A stretch of 64,000 nucleotides of DNA from Diphasiastrum complanatum. Lineage: Eukaryota; Streptophyta; Lycopodiopsida; Lycopodiales; Lycopodiaceae. Within the stretch, counting starts at the first letter, position 1; each line of letters opens with the position of its first letter. The stretch lies in assembly GCA_029204225.1 (NCBI GenBank), contig CM055110.1, positions 20,318,410-20,382,409 of the forward strand, in the 5' to 3' direction. Below, piece by piece: positions 55,241-64,000 of the stretch. Made by a program: the position numbers and the translations under genes. The notes beneath the pieces are model-generated. The model was given only the letters and a program-made list of their open reading frames with translations, was not told where the DNA came from and ran no database searches.

Positions 55241-55467
55241 AAAACGTTCGATAGCTATGCATTTGAGACAAGCCAGTATGTGAGGGAAGTAAGAATGCAT
55301 TGGGGATAGATATATTCTGAATCTCTATATAGCATTCCTAAAAGGGGTAGGGATCCTACTAGGACTAGGTGGTTTATTGAGAGTCATTCGAGGTACGCCT
55401 AAGATTGTAGACTCTTAGAATCACAATATTTTTATCCACAACATTCATCGATAAACCCCCCCCCCCC

Positions 55468-55504
<37 letters not shown>

Positions 55505-56689
55505 CCCCACCCCCTCTCTCGAATGGCTGCAACCCTTAGGTATTGTCCAATAGTTCATTTAGGGGTGGATGTCTATAACCTTCATTACATTTGACACTTT
55601 ACATAAGAACATTTGCACTGGAGATGTAGCCGTTGAGATAGTTAAGAAAGTACACTGATTCCAAATATGCATCTACTTTCACATAGACCCCATTTGGATC
55701 CCATCATCAATACATTGATCTGTTTACATCAAGATTAGGATCATAGCTATAACATGAGTATATAGTACCCTGTGTTTCTTCATAGACAACTTCACTATGT
55801 GTTGAGTCTGTGTCGTTGTTCATCTCCAAGTGGTCATACCTCTAAGAGTCTGAAAAACTGTCATTAATCCGGGAGTATGGGGTTATGGGGACGGCCCTTG
55901 CGATTGGAAGTGGCGTTACGCTAATCACTCGTGTAAGGGCAGTGTGGGCCCTTCCCCCCTTGGGGATGTCAGCTTTTAAAGATTGTACAAATTACATAAG
56001 TTTTACACCTTATGAGAACTTTAGTTTTAAACTTATGTAGATTCTAACTTTTAAAAAGTTAATAACTCAACCTATTTAAAGTTAAGGTTTATGGTTCAAA
56101 AGAACTTTTTGAATCTTTTAAACCTTAGTTTGCTTAAGTTTGTAAAAAAACAAAATCTAGTCTTTAATATTTTAGGAGGAGGGGAGGGAATGGAAGAGAT
56201 ACCACAGGCTATACATGTTGCAGGTACAGGCCTGTGGGGTGTAATGCTCCACCTCCCCCATAGCCTCTTCTTGGACCTCTTCCATCCTCCTTTCCTTATG
56301 CCACCTGCAAACACAAAAAGTTTACATCTAATGCATTCTCACAACCTCAAAGGAGAAAAATGGACTTTTTTCCTCCACCTTTCCTCTCATATATGTACAA
56401 TTGTACTTTCTCCTCCTCTCAAGCCTAAAGATGAGTCTTAGGGGAGTTCTAGGAGTTTCTTGGGGCCATAAGGCCATGAAAATATGGAGGTGACTAGAGG
56501 TGTTTGTGGGTAGTGGCCCTTGAGTGAGGTGGCATAGGGAGGGTGGTGGCCATGTCAAAAGATGATAGGTGTGGGGTCCATATGGGTTGCCACTTGTCTT
56601 TGGGGCCATATACTAGGTGGTGCCCATAAGGCCCGCCACCTAGTAAGGCCAAAAGGGTCTGTGGCTGAGTCCAATTGTGATAGTTCCTA
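55241..56689. other. No gene; C-run and CA microsatellite inside
   Basis: Short frames only. A 116-codon plus frame at 56091-56441 is low-complexity and has no recognised motif. Confidence 0.4.
55456..55501. repeat. C-run plus CA microsatellite
   Basis: Fifteen C followed by about fifteen CA units. Confidence 0.95.
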
Positions 56690-57117
56690 AGAAGAATGGG
56701 AACTTACGTGTTGGTGTGAATTATCATAAGTTGAATATTTCTACTGTCAAGAATCATTTTCTATTGTCTTTGACAGAGCATATTAGATGAGGTTGCAAGT
56801 CACGAGATATACAATTTTCTTGATGGATTCAGTGGTTACAATCAAATTCAAATTGTAGAGAAGGATAGTGAGAAGCATATTTTTATTATCGAATGAGGTG
56901 CGTACGCTTATAAAGTGGTGCTTTTTGGATTAACTAATGCACCAATGGCTTTAAAAAAAAAATGACAAAAATGCATAATGATTATTTGGACAAGTTTATG
57001 AAAATTTTCTTGGATGATTTCCGTATTTATGACGATGAAGAGTATCACTTACGAGATCTAGAAAAATGTTTTCAACGATGTTATGAATATGGAATAAGTT
57101 TGAACCTGGAGAATACA
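56690..57117 (+). pseudogene. Ty3/gypsy (Athila/Tat-like) RT fragment
   Basis: It reads VNYHKLNISTVKNHF, then ILDEVASHEIYNFLDGFSGY, AYKVVLFGLTNAP, DYLDKFMKIFLDDFRIY and CFQRCYEYGISLNLEN. The polymerase FLDD is kept. Stops occur after ESIR and IIE, and a frame change lies at the A-run near 56955. It is cut at about 57117, where unrelated sequence starts. Confidence 0.85.
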
Positions 57118-57285
57118 TCATTAGTATCGCCAGCATATCCGCAATGCCAACCAACAATCTTCCACCTCCCATAGAGTACCTCACAAGCCTTTTGAAAGCA
57201 AAACCCTTGAAGGTACTGAAGTTTGGGGGCATTTACTGCAAGCCAATGTCACTCTCCCTTTCCATGTTTTATGGAAGCATGCTAG

Positions 57286-57694
57286 CAAATTGAAGCACCA
57301 GATCCAATCCACCGACCTGATGAGATGCCCGAAATGCCATTACACCTAACCAATCCACTCAGTGAACAGGGCAACATCAAAATCCCAGCAACCCACCGCC
57401 AATCTCGCAAAGTCCTAGCTCTTCTCGACGGCGATGAGTTGCTAAATGTTGCATGGCTACCTACTAATGAATCAAAAGATTTTTTTGAAGATGACGAAAA
57501 TGCCTTGCGAATTCAGAATTGCTCAGAAGATTTAGACATTTCTGATATCCAAATCCTCAACTATATGGAGGCACTTCCACTTAAGGCCTTTCCACAACAA
57601 TCATCCAAAGTGGAACCAGTGGCCATGGTTATCGTAAAAAAACCTGATACGAAGTTCTACTGGGTCCAACGACCAAACTATCCATGGGACCTAT
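57286..57694 (+). pseudogene. Unrecognised ORF, left part, split by element G
   Basis: Open from 57286 (QIEAPDPIHRPDEMPEM) or from ATG 57325, through SRKVLALLDGDELLNVAWLP, FFEDDENALRIQNC, ILNYMEALPLKAFPQQ and TKFYWVQRPNYPWDL. Element G begins after the next base triplet. Beyond G, with one CCTAT removed, the same frame continues to the window end at 63858-64000. The family is not recognised. It may be a retroelement polyprotein piece, since gypsy RT precedes it, or a host exon. Confidence 0.5.
57690..57694. other. Target site duplication CCTAT (left)
   Basis: Identical to 63853-63857. Confidence 0.95.
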
Positions 57695-58376
57695 TGTTAA
57701 AAAATCACAATTCTAGCTTGACTAGTTTTGGTCATATGACTTGTAAATAGTTAGATGGTCATGATGTGGCTTGTCACACGTGCCAAATAGCATAGGATTC
57801 CATTCATAAGGATGTTCTCAAGTAGACCTAAGTGTTAGAACCTTTGGAATGAGTCCAAATTATGCTTAGATACAAGGGAGAAAAAATAGGAGCTATTTTT
57901 GGTAATTTTTGCATTGTTGAGGGATCTCCAAGATTCCAACCCTAACTTGGTAGGGATGAAAGATCCACCAAAATTAGCATTAGGGATAGGTTTAGGGCTA
58001 CTCATACCTGCCCAAAACCGTGATGGATCATGTATATATAGGTGATGATATCTCACCAAAATCAATCAAGCAATTTCATGATTTTTCTCTCATAATGGTG
58101 CAATTGCTCTCTATGTTCATAATTGTTTGAGTACTTGTGATTACTAATGATTATAGGATTGAATGTAGGTCTGGTGTACAGTACTCAGACTGTGGTAGGC
58201 CGTACTTTCACACGTGTGAAGCCTTCTTCAAGGATTTGGGCCATTTAGTGAGGTTCAAGCATAGATTTTTGATGGATTTTGATGGTTCAACTTGTGCTAA
58301 TCTTATGAAATCATAATCTATTGTTTCCCTCATCATTTCAAGTGTTTTAGGATCCTTATTTTCTGTAATTTTTACA
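57695..58376 (+). repeat. 5' LTR of element G
   Basis: TGTTAAAAAATCACAA...TAATTTTTACA. It holds a TATA box at 58033-58041 and CACACGTGTG at 58209-58218. Confidence 0.97.
58033..58041 (+). promoter_or_regulatory. TATA box of element G 5' LTR
   Basis: TATATATAG about 340 bp into the LTR. Transcription would start some 30 bp downstream. The same word lies at 63509-63517 in the 3' LTR. Confidence 0.7.
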
Positions 58377-58389
58377 TGGTATCAGAGCC
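58377..58389 (+). other. Primer-binding site of element G
   Basis: TGGTATCAGAGCC, perfect initiator Met type, no gap after the LTR. Confidence 0.96.
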
Positions 58390-59187
58390 TAAAGGCTGAA
58401 ATGAGCTAAATCCTTGGTTTGCATTCAATTTGATCACATTTTTTGATCTAAATCTTGTGTAGATTGGATCTTAGCATCTAGTATTGATTCTAGAACTCAA
58501 AGTGAGTCAAATACATTGGAGATTGGTGTTGTGTGACTTCATTTGCAGGTGTTTAGGTGTCTAAAACCAGAGGCAAAGTTGAATTCAATTCACATTACCA
58601 AGATAGCAAGTTTTGCTTGCTCCAAGCATTGATTTCTAAGCGAGTATTGGAGGTGATTTCATAGAGAAGGCTTTCTAGCATTCAAGGAGAGGGAAGATCA
58701 GAGTTTTGGGGACTCTTCAAGGCTGTTCTAAGGTGTAGTAGGCACCTCCTAAAGTGATTTAGGTTCAGTCCAACCATTGCTTGACTTATGCACCAAATTA
58801 GATCAATTTTTCATCAATTTTGATCATTTTTTGCTTGTGATTGGATAGTAGATTGTGTTGCATCCTCATTAAGTTCCATTTAGATCTTTTACAAGTGATT
58901 TTGGAAGTATATTAGGTTGCTGAAATTCACTCTTGATCAGATCATTTGGAAGCTTTAATGTTCTTTATAGAAAGAGGGGCAATTCTACTAGTATTGTCTA
59001 CTTCAATCAAGCAAGTGCATTGTTTCTAGTATTCTATGATTTGATTTTGTTAGAGATCATTCTTAGATATTTATAGGAAGTCTATTACTGATCTTTTCAG
59101 GTCCCTAAGAAGTGGGATAAGGTAGACCTTCAATCAAATCAATAGAAGTAACCTTCATTTGTGTCAAGTCCTTGATTAGGAGACTAG
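58390..59187 (+). other. Untranslated leader of element G
   Basis: About 800 bp without a long frame. Its length matches the leaders of elements A and D. Confidence 0.8.
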
Positions 59188-62100
59188 ATGGCATCTATAA
59201 ATGCATATCTTTTGGATACTAATGAAAGGCTCAACAAAAATAACTATTCCATATGGAAAGTTAGAATGGAATCTATCATGATCATGCAAGATCTGATGGA
59301 AATTGTAAATGGTAAGGAGGGTGAACCTATTCATCCTCAAGAAAAAGCCAAATACATCAAGAGGTGCAATGTTGCACTACATTGCATAAAAATGAATGTT
59401 GCAAATGAACTCTTAAGAGAGGTAGGAGATTGCACTTCAGCTCAAGATGCTTGGGAGACTTTGCAAAAGGTCTATGAATCCAAGAACCAAACTAGAATGT
59501 TAGCTTTGAAGAATCAAATCTATAGAAGCTATCAAAAGAAAGGAGAGAGTGCACATACTTTTGTCCTAAGAGTAAAGGAATTGAACAAAGAGCTAGCCTT
59601 TATAGGTGACCCTATCAAGGATGAAGAGCTTGTTCAACTCATATTGAATGGACTAAGCTTTGAATTTGACAATTTGGTTCAGGGATATGCAATTATGGGT
59701 AAGCTACCCATACTTGAAGAACTCCAAGGCACACTCATGGCCGAGGAATCAAGAAGGAGCCAAATGCAAGAGAGGATGGATAGGCTTTCCATCCAAGGTG
59801 GAGATGACCAAGCTCTCTTCACCAAAGGCAAAGGCAAGTCCAAAGGCAAAGGATCAACATTCAAGAAGTCTACAAAGCTTGAGGATCAAGAAGGACCCCC
59901 AAAGGCATCTCCATCAACCACCAAAGTCAAGAAGGACAAATCAAAGGTGAAGTGTTACTATTGTAGCAAGATGGGGCATTATGCCTCGGAATGCTTCAAG
60001 AGGAAGCAAGATCAAAGCCAAGCCAACATGAGCAAAGAGGAGGAGGAGGAGAGTTCACATGAGGACTCTCTCATGATGTCCATATTTTCTTCAACAAGCT
60101 TCAAAGGAGAAGATCCTTGGTGGATTGACTCGGGTGCTAGTTCACACATGACTAGTAAAAGGGAGTTTTTCTCTTCTCTCTTATCTTATGATGGACCTAT
60201 AAAGTCTATCTATACAGCAAATGATGAAGCTTGTAAGATTGAAGGAGTTGGTAGCATTCCCCTTTGCTTAGGATCTTCCAAAAAGATCAACATAGAAGGT
60301 GTTTTGTACATTCCTACAATAACAAAGAATCTACTAAGTGTTGGCCAAATGGTAGACAATGGTTTCAATGTTGACTTTGCTTCAAATGAATGTTTCATCA
60401 AGAAGAAGGGTAAGATAGTGGCTAAGGGCACTAGACTTGGCAAACTTTATAAGCTGGATGCATTTGTGGATACTAATGTTGTCATGTTGTCCGAGAAGAG
60501 CAAGATATCTACCTTTACTTTATGGCACAAAAGACTTGGACATGTCAACTCGGGTTCCATGGAGGCTATGATCAAGGAGGAGTATGCTTTAGGCCTACCA
60601 AGGTCTATTGGGAAGGAAGACAAGGTTTGTGAAGCTTGTGCCTTATCCAAGGCACATAAGAAGGTGTTTCCTAACTCCATCACAAAGTCATCTCATCCTC
60701 TTGAACTCATACACTCGGATGTGCACATTGCTAGCACCAAATCTAATGGAGGTTCATCCATGTTTTTAACCTTCATTGATGACTACTCAAGATATTGTTG
60801 GGTGTTCTTACTTTCCTTCAAGTCTCAAGTATTTGATACTTTTGTAAAGTTCAAGTTGTTTGTGGAAAAGCATCATAATCATAGCATCAAGATTCTTAGA
60901 AGTGACAATGGTGGAGAATTCATCTCCAATGAGTTCAAGGCCTTTTGTGAGGAGGAAGGGATCAAGAAAGAGACTTCTTGTCCTTACACTCCTCAACAAA
61001 ATGGAGTTGCTGAAAGAAGGAATAGAACATTATGTGAATGTTCTAAGGCTTTAAGATTAGATGCTTGTTTGTCCAAATCCTTTTGGGGTGAGTCTCTTGT
61101 ATGTGCAAACTACTTGATGAATAGGGTGTCTTGCAAAGCAATTGAAGGCAAAACTCCATATGAGATGTTGTATGGAAAGAAACCCAATCTTAATCACTTG
61201 AAAGTTTTTGGGTGTATATGTTATGTGCATGTGCCATTGGAAACAAGAACCAAGGAGGATCCATCTTCCACAAGAGGGATCATGCTTGGATATGCAAGCT
61301 CAAGCAAGGGCTACAAAGTCTATCTTCCATCCTTGAACAAATTTGTTGTTTCAAGGGATGTCATCTTTGATGAACATCATATGCATATGCTTGAAGAAGG
61401 CTCAAGTGCTCCAACAATCAAGAAGAAGATGGCCGAGGAGCAAGATCTTGGTTTTGAGGAGGAGCTCATGGAGGAGCAAGCACCAAACCCACCTATCACA
61501 CCAAGGAGATCTTCAAGGGCAAAAGTGGAGCCATCAAGGCTCACATATCAAGGCAAAGGACAGCAAGTTGAGGGTATATCATCCACTTCTTATGCTTTAT
61601 CTAGTTTTGAAGAACCGTCTAATGTTGAAGATGCATTGAACTCCAAAGAATGGTATAAAGCTATGTTGGATGAGTATGATGCCTTGATTGAGAATGAAAC
61701 TTGGTTGCTTGTTGAGAGACCTCAAAGGAATGTAATAGGATGCAAGTGGGTCTTCAAGCTTAAGTTGAATGCAAATGGGAGTGTTAACAAACATAAAGCA
61801 AGATTAGTTGCAAAAGGTTATGCTCAAGAGAGAGGGATAGACTATGAGGAAACTTTTGCACCCGTGGCCAAGATGGTCACAATAAGACTAATCATTGCAC
61901 TTGCATCACATTTTGGATGGATTCTATGTCAAATGGATGTCTCTAATGCTTTCTTGAATGGTTTTTTGGAAGAGGATATCTATATGGAGCAGCCACAAGG
62001 GTTCATCAAGCATGGAATGGAGAACAAAGTATGCCATCTCCAAAGAAGCATCTATGGCTTGAAGCAAGCCTCGAGATCTTGGAATTCAAGACTACATTGC

Positions 62101-63156
62101 TATCTTATTTCACTTTCTTTTGTTCAAAGTGAATATGATCCCACTCTTTACATTAAGTTTGATGATGTTGGTATTGTACTTTTACTCATTTATGTAGATG
62201 ACATCATCATTAGTGGAAATAGTGTTGATGGTATTGAAAAAATCAAGATAGATCTATCCTTAGAGTTCAAGATGGTAGATCTAGGGTGTGTTCACTTCAT
62301 CTTAGGCATAGAAGTACTTAGAGGGTCTGATTTTATCTTTATAAGTCAAGTAAACTATGCTCAAAGTCTTTTGAAGAAGTTTAAGATGGAAGTATGCAAA
62401 AGTGTTGACACACCAATGGAGCAAGATGTAAAAGTGCCAAATGAAGATGATGAAAGATCCTTCATGGACATCACTTTGTTTAGGCAACTTATAGGTTCCT
62501 TAATGTGGATCACTATAACTAGACCAGATCTTAGCTTTAGTGTATGTAGGTTGAGCCAATCCATGCAAAAGCCATTGAATATCCATTGGAAAAAGGCTAA
62601 GAGGATTCTAAGATACATCTCGGGTACATTGGATTTTGGGATTCTATATAGAGGAGATGTGATTAACCTTCATGCATTTAGTGATTCAGATTTTGCAGGG
62701 AACAAGAGGGATAGGAAATCAACAAGTGCCTATTCAACTTTCATAGGAGAAGGTGTGGTTTCATGGCTTTCAAAAAAGCAAGAAACTATATCTCTATCTT
62801 CAACCGAGGCCGAGTACAAATATTTGACAACCACTACAAAGGAGGTACTTTGGATCAAGAGATTATTGGTGGAACTAAAGATCATGGATTCAGAGGAGGC
62901 ACCAATCATCTACAATGACAATATATCAGCCCAACACCTTGCATCTAACCCAATCTTCCATGCAAGATCTAAGCACATTGAGATATGCCATCACTTTGTG
63001 AGAGAAATGGTGCAAGCCAAGGAGATTGCTTTGGAGCATGTTCCAAGCAATGAATGTGTAGCTGATCTACTTACTAAACCACTTCAAAAGACACCTTTTA
63101 TGAAGTTCAGATCATCACTTGGAGTGATTAGTAAAACAATGATTGAACCAAGCTAG
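59188..63156 (+). CDS. Gag-pol polyprotein of element G (Ty1/copia)
   Basis: 1322 aa, ATG at 59188, TAG at 63154. Gag occupies about residues 1-250, followed by the zinc knuckle C256, C259, H264, C269. The protease active site is D314-S-G. The pre-integrase zinc site is H447, H452, C481, C484. The integrase triad is D511, D573, E609 with 35 residues between the last two. The acidic/Ser linker is about 735-800. RT is about 835-1080 with D917 and YVDD at 1002-1005. RNase H has D1166 and E1207 and ends VADLLTKP near 1298. Order and spacing are those of a complete copia polyprotein, and every key residue inspected is present. Gag, enzyme and integrase would be released by its own protease. Confidence 0.97.
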   Translation: MASINAYLLDTNERLNKNNYSIWKVRMESIMIMQDLMEIVNGKEGEPIHPQEKAKYIKRCNVALHCIKMNVANELLREVGDCTSAQDAWETLQKVYESKNQTRMLALKNQIYRSYQKKGESAHTFVLRVKELNKELAFIGDPIKDEELVQLILNGLSFEFDNLVQGYAIMGKLPILEELQGTLMAEESRRSQMQERMDRLSIQGGDDQALFTKGKGKSKGKGSTFKKSTKLEDQEGPPKASPSTTKVKKDKSKVKCYYCSKMGHYASECFKRKQDQSQANMSKEEEEESSHEDSLMMSIFSSTSFKGEDPWWIDSGASSHMTSKREFFSSLLSYDGPIKSIYTANDEACKIEGVGSIPLCLGSSKKINIEGVLYIPTITKNLLSVGQMVDNGFNVDFASNECFIKKKGKIVAKGTRLGKLYKLDAFVDTNVVMLSEKSKISTFTLWHKRLGHVNSGSMEAMIKEEYALGLPRSIGKEDKVCEACALSKAHKKVFPNSITKSSHPLELIHSDVHIASTKSNGGSSMFLTFIDDYSRYCWVFLLSFKSQVFDTFVKFKLFVEKHHNHSIKILRSDNGGEFISNEFKAFCEEEGIKKETSCPYTPQQNGVAERRNRTLCECSKALRLDACLSKSFWGESLVCANYLMNRVSCKAIEGKTPYEMLYGKKPNLNHLKVFGCICYVHVPLETRTKEDPSSTRGIMLGYASSSKGYKVYLPSLNKFVVSRDVIFDEHHMHMLEEGSSAPTIKKKMAEEQDLGFEEELMEEQAPNPPITPRRSSRAKVEPSRLTYQGKGQQVEGISSTSYALSSFEEPSNVEDALNSKEWYKAMLDEYDALIENETWLLVERPQRNVIGCKWVFKLKLNANGSVNKHKARLVAKGYAQERGIDYEETFAPVAKMVTIRLIIALASHFGWILCQMDVSNAFLNGFLEEDIYMEQPQGFIKHGMENKVCHLQRSIYGLKQASRSWNSRLHCYLISLSFVQSEYDPTLYIKFDDVGIVLLLIYVDDIIISGNSVDGIEKIKIDLSLEFKMVDLGCVHFILGIEVLRGSDFIFISQVNYAQSLLKKFKMEVCKSVDTPMEQDVKVPNEDDERSFMDITLFRQLIGSLMWITITRPDLSFSVCRLSQSMQKPLNIHWKKAKRILRYISGTLDFGILYRGDVINLHAFSDSDFAGNKRDRKSTSAYSTFIGEGVVSWLSKKQETISLSSTEAEYKYLTTTTKEVLWIKRLLVELKIMDSEEAPIIYNDNISAQHLASNPIFHARSKHIEICHHFVREMVQAKEIALEHVPSNECVADLLTKPLQKTPFMKFRSSLGVISKTMIEPS

Positions 63157-63162
63157 ATAGTG

Positions 63163-63170
63163 AGGAGGAG
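63163..63170 (+). other. Polypurine tract of element G
   Basis: AGGAGGAG just after the stop codon and directly before the LTR. Confidence 0.9.
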
Positions 63171-63852
63171 TGTTAAAAATTCACAATTCTAGCTTGACTA
63201 GTTTTGGTCATATGACTTGTAAATAGTTAGATGGTCATGATGTGGCTTGTCACACGTGCCAAATAGCATAGGATTCCATTCATAAGGATGTTCTCAAGTA
63301 GACCTAAGTGTTAGAACCTTTGGAATGAGTCCAAATTATGCTTAGATACAAGGGAGAAAAAATAGGAGCTATTTTTGGTAATTTTTGCATTGTTGAGGGA
63401 TCTCCAAGATTCCAACCCTAACTTGGTAGGGATGAAAGATCCACCAAAATTAGCATTAGGGATAGGTTTAGGGCTACTCATACCTGCCCAAAACCGTGAT
63501 GGATCATGTATATATAGGTGATGATATCTCACCAAAATCAATCAAGCAATTTCATGATTTTTCTCTCATAATGGTGCAATTGCTCTCTATGTTCATAATT
63601 GTTTGAGTACTTGTGATTACTAATGATTATAGGATTGAATGTAGGTCTGGTGTACAGTACTCAGACTGTGGTAGGCCGTACTTTCACACGTGTGAAGCCT
63701 TCTTCAAGGATTTGGGCCATTTAGTGAGGTTCAAGCATAGATTTTTGATGGATTTTGATGGTTCAACTTGTGCTAATCTTATGAAATCATAATCTATTGT
63801 TTCCCTCATCATTTCAAGTGTTTTAGGATCCTTATTTGCTGTAATTTTTACA
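63171..63852 (+). repeat. 3' LTR of element G
   Basis: 682 bp, TGTTAAAAATTCACAA...TAATTTTTACA. TATA at 63509-63517 and CACACGTGTG at 63685-63694. Confidence 0.97.
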
Positions 63853-63857
63853 CCTAT
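63853..63857. other. Target site duplication CCTAT (right)
   Basis: Identical to 57690-57694. Confidence 0.95.
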
Positions 63858-64000
63858 GTGAGGAGGAAACAATCTTTCAAATCGATGATGAAATTTTCCA
63901 TGATGTGTCACCACTTCCTCATCTGCACACCTCACGACCTCCAAAGCCACAATCACGTGGCCATACCATGAAGGAAAAGATGAAGAAACCTCTTCAAATT
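63858..64000 (+). pseudogene. Unrecognised ORF, right part, after element G
   Basis: With one CCTAT kept, the frame of 57286-57694 continues here as CEEETIFQIDDEIFHDVSPL, then SRPPKPQSRGHTMKEKMKK, and is still open at the last base. The basic Pro-rich character here differs from the acidic left part. The gene end lies outside the window. Confidence 0.5.

Larger units (their letters stand above)
57695..63852 (+). mobile_element. Element G: complete Ty1/copia retrotransposon
   Basis: 6158 bp with equal 682-bp LTRs, a perfect PBS, a PPT, one uninterrupted gag-pol frame of 1322 codons and a perfect five-base target duplication. By eye the LTRs differ at two positions (near base 11, and TTTTCTG against TTTGCTG near the end). 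This is a recent insertion that could still be competent. Confidence 0.97.

Noticed and set aside
1-64000. CRISPR array, bacterial operon or phage system
   Set aside because: Repeats are microsatellites, LTRs or diverged tandem units; coding content and introns are those of plant nuclear DNA.

Overview
The window reads as nuclear DNA of a land plant with a large, retrotransposon-filled genome. Signs are plant-type Ty1/copia elements primed by initiator-Met tRNA (TGGTATCAGAGC), Ty3/gypsy elements, a Helitron, plant-style introns in two gene-like remnants, and many microsatellites. Species cannot be read from the sequence; a large-genome seed plant is the best guess. There are no bacterial operons, CRISPR arrays or recognisable tRNA/rRNA genes.

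Layout. 1-6914: 3' end of a Ty1/copia element (B), with a second copia element (A, minus strand, 1838-6914, both LTRs) apparently nested in B's 3' LTR. 6915-13550: the only gene-like stretch. It holds an unrecognised broken multi-exon gene (7456-8874), three exons of an Ulp1/SENP-type cysteine protease (9125-9882, minus), a SURP-domain splicing-factor fragment (11872-12854, minus), and a 5'-truncated copia end with its LTR (12885-13550). 13551-16811: no gene. 16812-22282: decayed Ty3/gypsy element, minus. 22962-23335: a second gypsy integrase end. 25140-26601: copia gag-protease, minus. 28598-32352: a non-autonomous-looking LTR element with an unrecognised two-part ORF, followed by an LTR that has a polypurine tract on its left and an Asp-tRNA-type primer site on its right. 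32353-35030: Helitron (Rep plus PIF1 helicase) interrupted by a solo LTR. 35031-37365: telomere-like, microsatellite and short tandem repeats. 37704-41365: copia H, cut by another LTR (K). 43550-53267: four copia pieces that make sense only if about 4.9 kb (44643-49522) has been inverted. 53263-57117: further remnants. 57286-64000: an unrecognised ORF split by a complete, apparently young copia element (G, 57695-63852).

The strongest structural result is the micro-inversion at 44643-49522. Turning it back joins two integrase/RT halves of one copia element, whose LTRs then share the target duplication TATTT, and also joins gag to protease in a second copia element. The breakpoints carry an 8-bp inverted repeat (CAACAAAA / TTTTGTTG).

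Element G is the only copy with every part intact: one 1322-codon gag-pol frame, 682-bp LTRs with two differences seen by eye, a PBS, a PPT and a perfect CCTAT duplication. All other elements carry stops, frameshifts, deletions or lost catalytic residues. I see no clear novel biological system. The least explained items are the coiled-coil ORF pair at 28598-30649, the gene next to the Ulp1-like exons, and the ORF disrupted by G.
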